DNA from: Paraescarpia echinospica
Lineage: Eukaryota > Annelida > Polychaeta > Sabellida > Siboglinidae
Reading direction: 5' to 3'
Assembly (NCBI GenBank): GCA_020002185.1
Contig: CM034543.1
Span: forward strand, 29,306,572-29,370,571
Length of the DNA stretch: 64,000 nt
In this document: positions 34,744 through 45,919 of the stretch, piece after piece
Position numbering within the stretch: the stretch's first letter is position 1
How the letters are laid out: every line of letters starts with the position of its first letter
Position numbers and translations under genes: made by a program
Notes under the pieces: model-generated
The model's database searches: none
Told to the model about the DNA's origin: nothing
What the model saw: the letters and a program-made list of their open reading frames with translations, nothing else

Positions 34744-35500
34744 CGAACTCAGTTTCTGTGATGTTGAAACTGCCCTCCGCCATCAGGCCAGGTGACCACG
34801 AGGGGCATGAGGTTTGGGTAGTTTCCTGTTGCTTGTACTCCCAGTCACATGTCTATTATGGGGATTTATGGCACACTCTCGACTGGGCAGGCGTTTGTCT
34901 ATCTGATAGTGTCTCACTTCTCTATCATATCTGGCCACGTTAATCTGTGATGCGACGTATGTGACAAATATGAGCGGCTTCAGCAGAGCCTGCAGTGTCA
35001 TCACGTGGCCCCAGGCATGAGGATCCAGGGCTAATGCTGATTCAAGAACTTCATTCTTCAAGTTGAACTTCTCCATCAGGGTCTTCGCTCCTCCTTGGTA
35101 GGCTTTTTGAGTTCTGCTGACGAAGGCACCGACCACATCATCTATTTCAGTATTATGTAAATCTGTTATTTACATCAATTCAAATAGTATTTTTTTGTTA
35201 CTACTTGATTTGAGATAGTGATGTGTCACTATTTTAATTACTTGTCTAAAATGTGAGTAATAAAATTGCCGTATAAAAAGGCTGACATTTCATTAAACAA
35301 AAATGTACTAAACAAACCTAAGCTAATAAATAGACAATAACATATCAATGAATAAATAATAAAATAATACAATAGTATAACAGAAGATAATTAAAGTAAT
35401 AGTAATAATAAATGCAATCATGTACTCTTCTGGTAGTGCTTTCCATAGAGAACGAACGGTGGCTCGAGGTTGTGGCAAGGTATGGTTTATAGCGCATGAT
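34744..35500. other. Unassigned, one open minus frame
   Basis: A minus frame at 35136-34783 (GAKTLMEKFNLKNEVLESAL, HVMTLQALLKPL) is open for 117 codons and protein-like, but I do not recognise it. From 35140 to 35450 the sequence is AT-rich with TAATAAT runs and no features. Confidence 0.35.
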
Positions 35501-36436
35501 CGGTAGAGGTGAGGTATGTCAGCATCCGGTCATGAAGGGCGTGAAATACAAGTACGAGTAGTTTGTATTCGATGCAACCCTTCACCGGCAGCCAGTGAAA
35601 TTGTTGCATTGCAGTACTTCATGCTTCGTTGGTCGCCCTGCGTAATTCGCAGAACGACTCTGGCGTAACAGTGATGTCGCGAACTGTGGATGTCAGTGAT
35701 ATGCCGGACCCACATACGTTGATAATGGACATCGCAGAAGGTGCACTGACGGTGGTAGAACAAGAACAATGGTTTCTGTTTTCATCTCATTCCGCAGGTT
35801 GCAGTTCAGCCAGCGTATTATGTCATGTACACATTTTTCATAGTATGTCATCGTGGTTCAGTTGAGTACAGTTGAATGTCGTCCGCATGCATGTGATAGC
35901 AGATCTGAAGACATTAAAAGATATTTGTGATGTAGAATGTACATGTTGAATAGCATCGAACCAAGAACCCAAGTCCTGCGGAACACCATGATGAATTAAT
36001 CTCCAGGTTGAAGTTGCCTTCGGTATCTTAATTGCATTAGTATGGCCAACGAGGTACCATGTGAACCATGCAGGCGCTGTCTGACTTAATCTGATATCAC
36101 AAAGTTGATGCAGGAGAACGCTGTGGTCCAGTATGTCAAAGGCTGAACTTAGATGTAGTAGCACAAGCAGCACGTCACAACGTGAATCAATTGCTTGCAT
36201 CAAGGCTTCATGAATTCAGACGAGAGCCATCTCCATGCTGTGTCTTGAATGGTACGCACTCTAGAATGGATTGTTGAAGCCGTTTGCATCAATGTGACGG
36301 CGCAGTTAAATTGCGACATACCGTTCTGATACATGTACTTCATGTCTAAGATAAATGTAAGCATGACCATTGTATAGTCAGCCAAAATAATTTGTAAATC
36401 CATGTAGGATACCATAAACTTATTCCTAGTTTGCAA
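35500..36436 (-). pseudogene. CR1/L2-type LINE reverse transcriptase fragment
   Basis: The minus frames read, in order, AIDSRCDVLLVLLHLSSAFD ILDHSVLL, AWFTWYLVGHTNA, HHGVPQDLG, then pieces resembling the thumb region (CRCPLST.., MKYCNATI). 'LLVLLDLSAAFDT.DH' and 'GVPQGS' are the palm motifs of CR1-clade elements; here QGS has become QD and the YADD region is scrambled. Old, 5'- and 3'-truncated copy. Confidence 0.75.
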
Positions 36437-37258
36437 GTTGCGTTTTCCATATCACTAACGATGGTGTATTAAGGCCCATTAATTCCGTAACAATAACGGC
36501 AGGCCCTGGCTGAACAGTCAAATATTTACCTAAATTATGATCTTAAAAACACTCAACAACGATGTTAATTCCAATAACCCAGTCGTTTATGAAATACTAC
36601 CCTACTCACATATAAATTGGAATGTTTGAAATAAGAGCGAATAATTTGCAGATTATTTGTACCGCATTCCTCTGTTCACTGTACATTTTGGGACTTGAAA
36701 AACAACTCCCATCCACAACTGATTTGCTGCCAATCGCATGCACAAATTCTAAGCTGGGTAGTGATTTGCATTTTCTGGTCATTCAGAATGTGGTTTGCTT
36801 CTGAAAAAAGAACGACGGTCTTGAATAAAAACAATTTGTGTTTGCAAAGTTTTTCCAAACCACAACCCCCATATTAAAAACTACTTCAGATCGGGACAAA
36901 TCACAGAAATGGCCAAATCGAGTTCACAATCCATACGAGAATATCATGCTTGGATAATACTCATAAATACATCAATATAAGGTTTGGCTATGTTATTAGA
37001 TGTGCCACATGATAATAGCATTTACATGTTCGCGTAAGACTTAGCTGACATTTTGGTACAAATATATTTATTTTTGTTCATTATGCTTTTTTAAATGCAG
37101 AAAATGCCATGCAGAAACGTTACCACCAATTACTCTCTTATGAAATAATACATTATAACAAAACATTTTCGTGGAAAAGGCACACCTACTACTACTACCC
37201 ACATGTAAATCGCGACAGTTTGCAAATCTGTGACGTGTCTGTGTTCTCTCTTCCACAG
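36437..37258. other. No feature seen upstream of the first RRM exon
   Basis: AT-rich intron-like sequence ending in the acceptor CTCTCTTCCACAG. The exon that should carry the first half of the RRM was not found between 32000 and 37258. It may lie left of the transposon cluster or outside the window. Confidence 0.4.
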
Positions 37259-40200
37259 GTTTGTGCGATTTGTCAAGTTGGAAGACGCGAATAAAGCGAT
37301 ATCAGAATGGGACGGAGCGATGTACAAGGACCAGAGACTCCTGGTGGAGATGTCGAGACACGACACACACACAGCGTCCAGTCCGCAAGGTAGTTTCAAG
37401 GTTTGAATTATGTGGGCATATAAGTCGGGTCACATGATACAAAATTGCTGTTGGGTGGCTTTTTCTGCTATTTTAAACGTATTTTTCAGTAAGCATCCGA
37501 TACGTGTATACAGATATTAAAATACGCTATCTCCAGATATCTCTATATGCTTCGGTTTAGTTGATTTCAAAATCTCAACCTTGAAAGTATTGAAGCAAAC
37601 AATATTTAATTTACAAGTAGCTGTAGTAGATAGTTTTGTAAAAAAAATACTAATTAAATATCTTGTCTTCTTTAATATGCTTTGGTTCAGAAGATATCAA
37701 GATCTCACAACCTTGATAGTGTTAGACAATATTTAATTTACAAATAGCTGTAGTTGACATTTTTTTTTTTTTTAAATAAAAACATTCCCATATCTGTCGA
37801 CAGTTTCTTTGCAGAGATATACTTTTCTCCCGAGAAAATCCATGATGCTTTCTGTCAAGGGATATTTCAAGAAACCTGTAAATAAGTGACTTGAACTGAG
37901 TTTTAAGCCGGCCATTTCTGTCATCTGTTCTTTTTTAATATCATCGGGCATGACATTTTCATGTTTCGGGTAAAATAAGTGGGGAAAAGGGACTTTCAAA
38001 AAACAGTCAAGGTCTAAAGGGTTAATACCTACTTTGGTTAGGGCTAACCCTAAACAGCCAAGGTCTAACGGGTTAATACCTACTTTGGTTAGGGTTAACC
38101 CTAACCCTGAACAGCCAAGGTGTAAAGGGTTAATACCTACTTTGCTGAGGGTTAGGGTTAACCCTAACCCTAAACAGCCATGGTCTAAAGGGTTAATACC
38201 TACTTTGCTGAGGCAGATCACATTTTACAATAAAATTGAAGAGAAAACCGGTGTATAATGTGGAGCGCTGTGGTGCCGTGGTGCCGTGGTGCAGTGGGTA
38301 GAGCTTCGGACTCTTGACTGAGAAAACCCGGGTTTTAATCCTGTACTGCATTGTCGAACCTTGGGCAAGTTCGTTCACTCTACGTTGCTCCAGTTCACTC
38401 AGCTGTATCAATGAGTACCTGGCTATATATATATATATACAGTGGTGGATATTTGTGTACAAATAGTTTTCGCACATTAATTGCAGCATGGCTGAATGCT
38501 TCCTAGAGGAGTTACGATGGTGTTCAGTTGCCAGGGAGTAAAGTGTAAAGCACTTTGAGCAGTCCTAAGGACTGGATACTGCGCTATATAAGAACTTTTA
38601 ATGTGTTCCAGGTGGAGGGAGGGCGTGGGGAGGGCGGCGACTGGACGGGAGGGTGGCGGATAAGGGTAACTGGCAGGACTTGAGGCAGACCTGGGCCATG
38701 ATGAAGGCAGGAGACCAGACCAGTATACACTGGAACACTCTCGTGAAGGAGCTCACGCAGATCTCTTACAGTCTCATCCCGCCGTTCTTTGTGGACGACG
38801 ACAAGTAAGTTGAACACTCGAAGGAACACCTCAGATCGACTAGTCACGCCTTTATGCAGGGTAACGTTTCTACCAGTCCAAAACATGCATCACAATTGTG
38901 TACCCATGTATTTTTTTACACATATATGTATCTGTGCATGTTTCGACTGGATTGTATGTGCGTGGCACGTATCTACAAGGACAGATACATATATCTGTAT
39001 AGGATAATACATGCATACTCACACAAAAAAAATGGATGAATAGATAACAGTGAGAGTCATTGATGTATACGGTTTGTTTGCCCATCAAATTTCACCCGTC
39101 CACAATGAACGCTGAACCTTAGAAAGGAGGGATGGGTCACTAGATAGATCTATAGTTAGTTATATTCCTCTGGTCTTTGTGGATGACAACAAGTAACTTC
39201 AATGCACTAAGGAAGTCACACAGATCAACTTCAGCCTCTTTCCTCTGTTCTTTGAACTCGCACAAATAACCAACCATAGGCAAAATGCCTCTGTATTTTG
39301 ACGAGAGCAAATAAGTTCAACACATGATGGAAGTCACCCAGATCACTTTCACTCTAATCACTCTAATTCCTGCATTCTTTCATGACCACAAGTAGAGAGA
39401 CGTTTGTTATGAAAAACAGTCGTTACTGCATATAGCACGGACAATTTTTGATACAATGGCGCCACCTAGCGAGTGAAACATTAATGCGAATCGACGTTAA
39501 TAGCCATTTTTGATTGTAAAATATATATTAGTGGGGGAGGGTTCAGCCAATACTAAACACATAATGCTTATTCGACTTTGTGGACGTCTGAAACATGATC
39601 GTTACTCTGATACGTTGATCACAATGTGTTGTCTGTCTTCAGAGAAAGCTGGAGTTATTCTGGCGGTGAACCCTTCAAGGACGACGATTCTGTCACTAGA
39701 CTAGCGAAGTGTGACGGGGATGTGCGTAAACAGGATCATTGTAGATCTGACGACACTTCGACAGGACATCAGATTCTGGGCCATCAAGGATCAGAATCTC
39801 ACGCTCCACACGTTGAACCCCCCGGGAACAAACCCCCTGTAAAGTGTTAGTAGTATTGTGTTGTAGCTTCTTCAGACCTGCCTACCATTCTGGATTGTCC
39901 GGAATCATTCCGGAAAGTCACCTCAAATTACGTTATTACGGCGAGCGATGAAAATATTACGGACTGTCACCATGTTCGCCAATCACTTCCATGCTCCTCA
40001 AATTTAGCTTCCACTATATTCAACAGGTGGCAGCATATGTATGCAGCATGTTGTGACATGGTTTTTCATTCGCTGAGTCTGGTCGTAATCTAACCAATAG
40101 GAAACAGCGTTATGACAAATTCGCATTTCCGCAATCAAACAAAACGAAGTCACGCGGCACGAAATGATGGCTGACAGCGAAACGACGCCACCGCCAACGA

Positions 40201-43200
40201 AAAAGAAATGTGTAATGCAAAAATTTAGTGAGTGTTGTACTTGTAGTGTTAGGGCAACTGACTGTACTAAGACTAAGTTAGTGTATTTATTGAGTTTAGT
40301 CTATCATTTACAGCCTATCATACAGTCACTAGAGTCTAGACGATGTCGATGACTAGCGTAACGTAATGGTTTTGCCATCCCTACCCCCCCCCATGACAAT
40401 ATCTGACACGGTTCTGAACAATTACTGACAGGAAGCCTATATTTCTGAAAATCAGTGTAAATGGGAAGATGGATTACTGACAGGAAGTTTTTGGGGTAGG
40501 CAGGTCTGCTTCTTCCTCGGCTCGTTTGAAGGGACATTTTCCGTTTGATTTTATTCTAGAATCATGTTATACAACATAACTAAATGTTTGAATTCAACAG
40601 TTCAAAGTTTACAAAAATCATTGGTGTCACTTAAATCCCCAAATATTGAGCTCGGATAATTCCGAGAAATGTGACCCGATAATAAATATAGTTTATATTG
40701 TACAACATGGAATTGGAACAGTTTATTCGACAATAAACAAACAAAAGCACACAATGCAACACACATGTTTACAATAGTCAGTCTATGTCGGGAGACTCAC
40801 TAAGGCTCAAAAGCCGCTAGCGTGAGAGCCATCCACAGGAAAAGAATATTTACTGCAAGTAGTCGATTAAACATAGTAAATGATTATTCAGTAGACTACC
40901 TTTATGTCAATCATAACCCTATTCTCCCACTGTGGTGCACACCATAAAAATATGAAGTGATTCGGTAGAGTATACACGAGGTCGCCATAATCCAGCACAT
41001 GGTTTTACAATAAAAACACAAATGGACGACATCTCTTTAACCAATCCAGAATCTGATTGTTCGATGTATAGGGTGTAAATAGCATTTAATAAGACTACAT
41101 GCTTTAAAACTGCTTTATGTAGATTAGTGGCTTATGTTTGCAAGAAAATGTTTAAATTATAGACCTTGTTGCTCACAAATTGTTAAAAGAACTTGTTAGT
41201 CTGCATTTATAAATACGGTAAAGCCAAATGTATCAAAAAGTCCTTCAAATTTGGTTTCACTGTTGGTGTAGTTGTGTCTGATACCACTACTGACATAATG
41301 TTTTGTATATTATTCGGAGGATTTGTTTGTGTGTGCAAACTTGCATATGTTGTAATAGTAGTAAATTATGATAATTTATTTTAGATTAACAGTATAATAC
41401 ATGCATAAAATACAATGTAAAAAAATCTAGATACACATCAGATTACAAAATCAAGTAAATGAAATATACACATATGCTTGAAGATAAACAAATATATTAA
41501 TATACTCGGGGGCTAGGACAAGTTAAACAAACTAATATTTTCCACATCTGACGTTGTTATACAGGTACACAGTATACATACTAATGTACTCTTCTGTTGC
41601 AGTGGTTTCCATTGGACGAGGCAAAATGCTGTCGCTACAGTAATGATAACCACTGGTAAGTCATTGTAGTTGTAGTCATAGTAAGAATGAAACGGTATGA
41701 TTAATCTAACAGCATCTCTGTTGAATATACAATTTGAGAGACATCTCAGAAATTTGATGTAACTTTTGTTTACAAAAGCTAAATTTTAATGTGGCTTCTC
41801 AATGTTCTGATGTCAATTGTATATACATCTTGGAGGAATATATAATCAGAGTTGCCAAGGAAACATGTGCAAGATCCTCAACAGGACACCAGGTGGCAGC
41901 ACTTCTAGTCAACATTTCCACTGGACAATATTTTTACATGCATCATTCATGAGATGATAACAATAACCTGGTGTGTGAATAAATACATTAAAATTTGCAT
42001 AAAATAAGTCTAAATTATCTACCTGAATTAAAAAAAAATTGAAACGGGAATTTGCATGAACTATACAGATGACAAAGTGAGATGGAGTCTGAATACATGA
42101 GATGTGGTAGCTCTGTATAACGTTGCTCTAGAATGCAAGTAGATTCTGAAGCTGTTGCAGGCATCTTCCACAGTCATGATAAGAAGTGGAGACGCAAGTG
42201 CGATGGGAAGCGAGGAAACGCAAGCGCGATAGTAAGCAAGCGCGACGGGAAGTGCGAGGAAACGCGAGTGTGATAGTAAGGAAGTGCGAGGAAACGCAAG
42301 CGCGACGGGAAGTGCGAGGAAACGCGAGCGTGATAGTAAGCAAGCGCGACAGGAAGTGCAAGGAAACGCAAGCGCGAGGAGACGTGAGCGCGACGGGAAG
42401 CGAGGAAACGTGAGCATGATAGTAAGCAAGCGCGACGGGAAGTGCGAGGAAACGCAAGCGCGATAGTAAGCAAGCGCGACAGGAAGTGTGAGGAGATGCG
42501 AGCGCGACGGGAAGCGGGGAAACGTAAGCGCGATAGTAAGCAAGCGCAACGGGAAGTGCAAGGAGACGCGAGTGCGACGGGAAGCAAGAAGGGGAGACTC
42601 AAGCGCGATGGGAAACGAAAAGACGAGGAGACGCAAGCGTGACAGGAAGTGAGAAGACGGAGACTCGAGCGCAATGGGAAATGCGAGCGTGACAGGAAGT
42701 GAGGAGACGAATTGTGATATTACTGCAGCCTCCGTGTGTAGGACAGCAGACATTTGGATTCTACCGACTTGATACATCCATTAAACTGACTGTATCTGTT
42801 CCTTATTTTTAATATAATAGTTATATTGATCAGTTGCATTTAATAATTGTTTATAATTTAAATGTTGCACCCATGAAACTTTCAAATTAGAAAACATTCC
42901 ATTTGTAAACAGCTGTTATTGGCACTTATTATGGAGGCACTCGTCCCAACCTGGAAGGACCTTTGAAGTTGGCCGATTCCTACACTCCTGACCACAAAGT
43001 GGGAGAAAGTACAACTGATTTAACTAATCTCCTGTTTACACTATTAACACCCCTGGGTAACTTTAAATGGGGCTAGTATCCTGTTTGAAACACAGCATAG
43101 CATGGTGATAAAAAGTGATGAGTACATAATTGGAACCATTAGTCATGTCATTGCCCTTATCTGGTGTCCGGTTGTCAAGGTTGTAGGCAATACACTACAG

Positions 43201-44094
43201 AATGCTGTGCATTGTCTACCATGGCACCCAAACGATGCAGTGGTATGTTGATGGATAATGCCTCTTCTAAAGCCTGGCAGTAACATACAAGTTCTTCAGT
43301 GATATGCAGCTTTAAAAAATAGTGGTCTGTTTCGTTCGTTTGATTGCAATAGATGCCGACATGCCGTGTAGTTGTGTATAGTCCGCCAAAGGCCGTTGCT
43401 AGGATACAAGACCAGATGTCACGTAATCGCTAATCGTCTCGATAGAGGTATAAGGTACTAACTGTTATCGTTATATTTTGAATAATTATTCCCAGGATAA
43501 ACTCGGTGCCTTTTCATATAAGTTTGCATCCTTTCATGTACCATGAGTCGATATGTATAACACTACATTTAATATATATACATATTTGTTAAAAATGATA
43601 CAAACAATGTATTACTTGTATAATGTTTTTACTTGGCATTGTATGTTATCAATATCTTGTTACTAGTGTTTTCAATACACCATGTTAGTTCAGGTCTTGA
43701 TAAATTGTAGTTTTTTATTGATGTCGTAAATAAAATGTTGAAAACAGAAGTTGTGTTTTGTTCGATTCATCAACGGAGGTTGTGTTTGTTGGTTCATTAA
43801 CAGAGGTTGCGTTCAAGGGTGCATCCCTGAGTTGTATTTATCTGGTCCTTGCTGGAGTGTTGCCACTAACACACGAGAAGTCTAGCGACGTAGCTAGACA
43901 ACGTCATCTGCATCAAAACTGCGTACACAGCAGTGGCCCAGTTGACACAATGTGCTGAGACACCCGATGTTGCAGTATTTGTTGCTTCAGGTTCTGGCTC
44001 TGCGCCAGGTCCTGCTCCAGGCACAGCTGTTGATGGAGGAGATGCGTTCCAGGCAGCCTCGTCGCCCGGGAACTGGGGCGCAGTCAACTCCTGA
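37259..44094 (+). CDS. RRM-domain protein, 3' four exons
   Basis: Exons 37259-37389, 38612-38804, 41603-41655 and 43898-44094 chain with matching phases and GT-AG sites to a TGA at 44092, giving 190 codons. Exon one encodes the second half of an RRM: FVRFVKLEDANKAI (RNP1 and helix 2) and QRLLVEMSRHD (strand 4). Exon two is basic/Gly-rich, then helical (MKAGDQTSIHWNTLVKELTQ) and IPPFFVDDD. Exons three and four give NGFHWTRQNAVATVMITTDN and TAYTAVAQLTQC, then a Gly/Ser/Ala/Pro tail. RRMs bind RNA. I do not recognise the C-terminal domain or the ortholog. The upstream exon(s) are missing. The exon-four acceptor (GTAGCTAG) has a poor pyrimidine tract, so that junction is the least certain. Confidence 0.7.
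38020..38215. repeat. Tandem repeat with inverted telomere motifs
   Basis: About three and a half units of roughly 60 bp (GGTCTAAAGGGTTAATACCT ACTTT...AACAGCCA). In the middle of units lie TTAGGGTTAACCCTAACCC and variants, i.e. TTAGGG and CCCTAA arrays head to head. It lies in the first intron of the RRM gene. It is an interstitial sequence, not a chromosome end. Confidence 0.9.
38270..38600 (+). mobile_element. tRNA-derived SINE, copy 1
   Basis: Head has a tRNA-like A box (TGGTGCAGTGGG) and degenerate B box (GGTTTTAATCC), with CCCGGG before it. The body matches 45560-45870 (CAAGTTCGTTCACTCTA, GAGTACCTGGCTATA). The tail is AAAGCACTTTGAGCAG...GCGCTATATAAGAAC, a 3' end shared with many LINE-mobilised vertebrate and invertebrate SINEs. 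A (TA)n expansion lies at 38424-38440. The 3' end is about 10 bp from the acceptor of RRM exon two. Confidence 0.8.
39874..40507 (+). mobile_element. 634-bp non-autonomous hAT-type element
   Basis: Perfect 13-bp terminal inverted repeats (AGACCTGCCTACC) flanked by a perfect 8-bp duplication GCTTCTTC (39866-39873; 40508-40515). Inside, an ATG at 40164 begins MMADSETTPPPTKKKCVMQK, which looks like the first exon of a transposase-type protein and runs to a possible donor (TTTAGTGAGTG). The catalytic part is missing, so this is a deletion derivative. It sits in the second visible intron of the RRM gene. Confidence 0.85.
40516..41602. other. Intron sequence without recognised features
   Basis: AT-rich intron of the RRM gene. 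It ends in CTCTTCTGTTGCAG. No repeat, TIR or coding frame that I can support. Confidence 0.4.
42180..42715. repeat. GC-rich modular minisatellite
   Basis: Irregular tandem array of modules such as AAGCGCGACGGGAAGTGCGA GGAAACGC and GAGCGTGATAGTAAGC, combined in varying order (total period often near 44 bp). It is strongly GC- and CpG-rich in an AT-rich intron. It creates a long minus-strand Arg/Leu/Ser-rich frame (42061-42777) that is an artefact of the repeat. Confidence 0.9.
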
Positions 44095-44167
44095 AACAGT
44101 TGACAGCGTCTACAGTGGCTGTGGACAGGAGATGATTTGGCAGAGCTCGGGTCGCAACACACTAGCC

Positions 44168-44173
44168 AATAAA
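44168..44173 (+). terminator. Polyadenylation signal of the RRM gene
   Basis: AATAAA 74 bases after the predicted TGA (44092-44094) on the same strand, the expected spacing for a short 3' UTR. Confidence 0.6.
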
Positions 44174-44437
44174 GAACATGGTCTAAATCATTTAAGGTCA
44201 ATGAAACTGTTATTCAAACTCTAGGTAAATGTGACAATGTTTAACCAAAATGCACCACTAAACATATGATTAATCATTTTTAGTTGTTAAAAAGTACAAG
44301 TGCTAGCTGCTAACATCAACATTAATAGAACAAATGTATACCACTAGGCATGAATGAAGTGTTGCTGCCCACATACACATAGGAGGATTTTGAATAAACA
44401 ATCCTAAAAGACAAAACCGTTGCCGACTGACATCGTA

Positions 44438-45490
44438 CTAATTCTGACCAATGTGCGTAATGTAACTGCAAGAGTTGGAAAACAAACAAGTGAGCTCGGT
44501 GCACTCCCGTCTTAATCCAACATTCATTTGAAATTCTGGGTACACACACAACTCTGGCCTTTGTAGCTTCATACATCCCTTCCACCCTCCTAACGTCTGC
44601 CTCTGGGACACCCATCTCAGTGTTGTCATCTCCCTTGGTATCATGTCATACACTTTCTCCAGGTCTATTAATCCCACAGTCGTACTCCTGACCCTCCAAT
44701 TTCTTTCCGAGCAGCTGCCACAGAGCAAATACCCAAAAGCTGTTCCTCTTCTGAAGCCTTGTTGTTTTTCTCCGATTTCATCTTCCACTATCATCCTTAT
44801 CCTTCCATCCAGAAATCTCTCCGACACCTTCAACAAACTGCTCGGCAACATGATGCCTCTGTATTTTCTGGGGTCATGCATGTCTCCCTTTCTTTTTCAT
44901 ACCGGACCTATCAGCCCTGTCATCCACTCTGGGATATTCCACTCTCGTGCAGGTGTTCAGCAATCTTATTGTCCACCAAATTCCAACTCGTTCAGCCGCC
45001 ACCGGCATCTCCACTCGCACTTCATCAATACCTGTCACCTGCCCTTTCTTCATCTACTTCATTGCTCTCGCTCTCTCTCTAGCTTCTCTCTATCTCTCTC
45101 TCTCTAGCTTATCTCTAGCTCTCTCTCTAGCTTCCAGTTTTTGCATCCTTGCTGTCCACATCCCTCTCACATGCCATCTTATGGATGCTCTTCTTTCCAC
45201 TATCCTCGTCAAGGTTTCTGTACAGCTCCTCTTCCATATCTTTCTCTTTGCCTTATCCACAGTTCTTCGAGCTGCCTTCTTCTGTCCATACAGTTGCTGT
45301 ATTGGTACATCTGGTTGTCCGCCATTCCCCTTGATCACTTCTAAAGTATCCCTTCCATACTGCTCTCTTTTCTCCAACTGCTTTTGCAACTTCATCAGTC
45401 CACAATGTCTGGTGTTTTCTCTCTCAGGAAGCTGTTCCTGTACCAGACGTTCTGCCACACGGCTCCTCAGCTGCTCCAACGAAAAACATC
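44438..45490 (-). pseudogene. RTE-like LINE fragment (pre-RT and RT start)
   Basis: Upper part (45479-45090) is a charged helical linker (RVAERLVQEQLPERENTR, ARRTVDKAKRKIWKR). Lower part (44881-44438) is the RT fingers: KYRGIMLPSSLLKVSERFLD, QQGFRRGTAF, LIDLEKVYDMIPRE, then shifted sequence. The wording parallels the RTE-like element at 20608-21628 (DLEKAYDRVPR) but covers the region that copy lacks. CT-rich simple repeats at 45066-45132 split it. It fills the space between the two convergent host genes. Confidence 0.75.
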
Positions 45491-45559
45491 TTTAAAGTAC
45501 TTCCATTCTTTTTCCACTGTCCCTATTGCCGCTGCTACGGTTTGTACATGCGGAGCAAT

Positions 45560-45870
45560 GTCGAGCAATGCACTCTCAATCGAGAGAACCCGGGTTTGAA
45601 TCCTGTTCTGCTGTGTCGGACCTTTGGTAAGTTCGTTCACTCTATATTGCTCCAGTTCACTTGACTGTATGAATGAGTACCTGGCTATAGACAATGGTGG
45701 ATATCTGTGTACAAATAATCTCTGGGGAAGCATTCAGCCACACGACAGTTACTGCATGAAGAAGTCGAGCTGGTGTTAGATTGAACAGGTCTGCCAGGGA
45801 GTAACGTCTAAAGCACTTTGAGCAGTGTTAAGGACTGGATACTGGACTATATAAGGACTTACCAAACTTA
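45560..45870 (+). mobile_element. tRNA-derived SINE, copy 2
   Basis: Same family as 38270-38600. B box GGTTTGAATCC is better preserved; A-box region is damaged. The body has CTGGCTATAGACAATGG and CAGCCACACGAC. The tail AAAGCACTTTGAGCAGTGTT AAGG...CTATATAAGGACTT ends about 8-15 bp from the polyadenylation signal of the LMLN-like gene on the other strand. Confidence 0.85.
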
Positions 45871-45877
45871 ATTACCT

Positions 45878-45883
45878 TTATTT
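45878..45883 (-). terminator. Polyadenylation signal of the LMLN-like gene
   Basis: AATAAA on the minus strand, 37 bases after the TAA at 45920-45922. It supports reading the exon through the possible donor AAG|GTACGT to the stop, making 46090-45920 the last coding exon. Confidence 0.6.
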
Positions 45884-45919
45884 TTTCATGAAGTGGAGAC
45901 ATGACCTAGGGATAGCTGG

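Noticed and set aside
38020..38215. Chromosome end
   Set aside because: The telomere motifs are few, inverted and part of a roughly 60-bp repeat within an intron with host exons on both sides.
38270..38345. tRNA gene
   Set aside because: The A and B boxes are degenerate, no cloverleaf forms, and the sequence continues into a SINE body shared with 45560-45870.
42061..42777. 238-codon minus-strand frame
   Set aside because: Open only because the GC-rich minisatellite lacks stops in that frame; no domain, Arg/Leu/Ser-only composition.
44947..45495. 182-codon plus-strand Ser/Leu-rich frame
   Set aside because: Antisense of the RTE linker plus a CT-rich simple repeat; no independent support.
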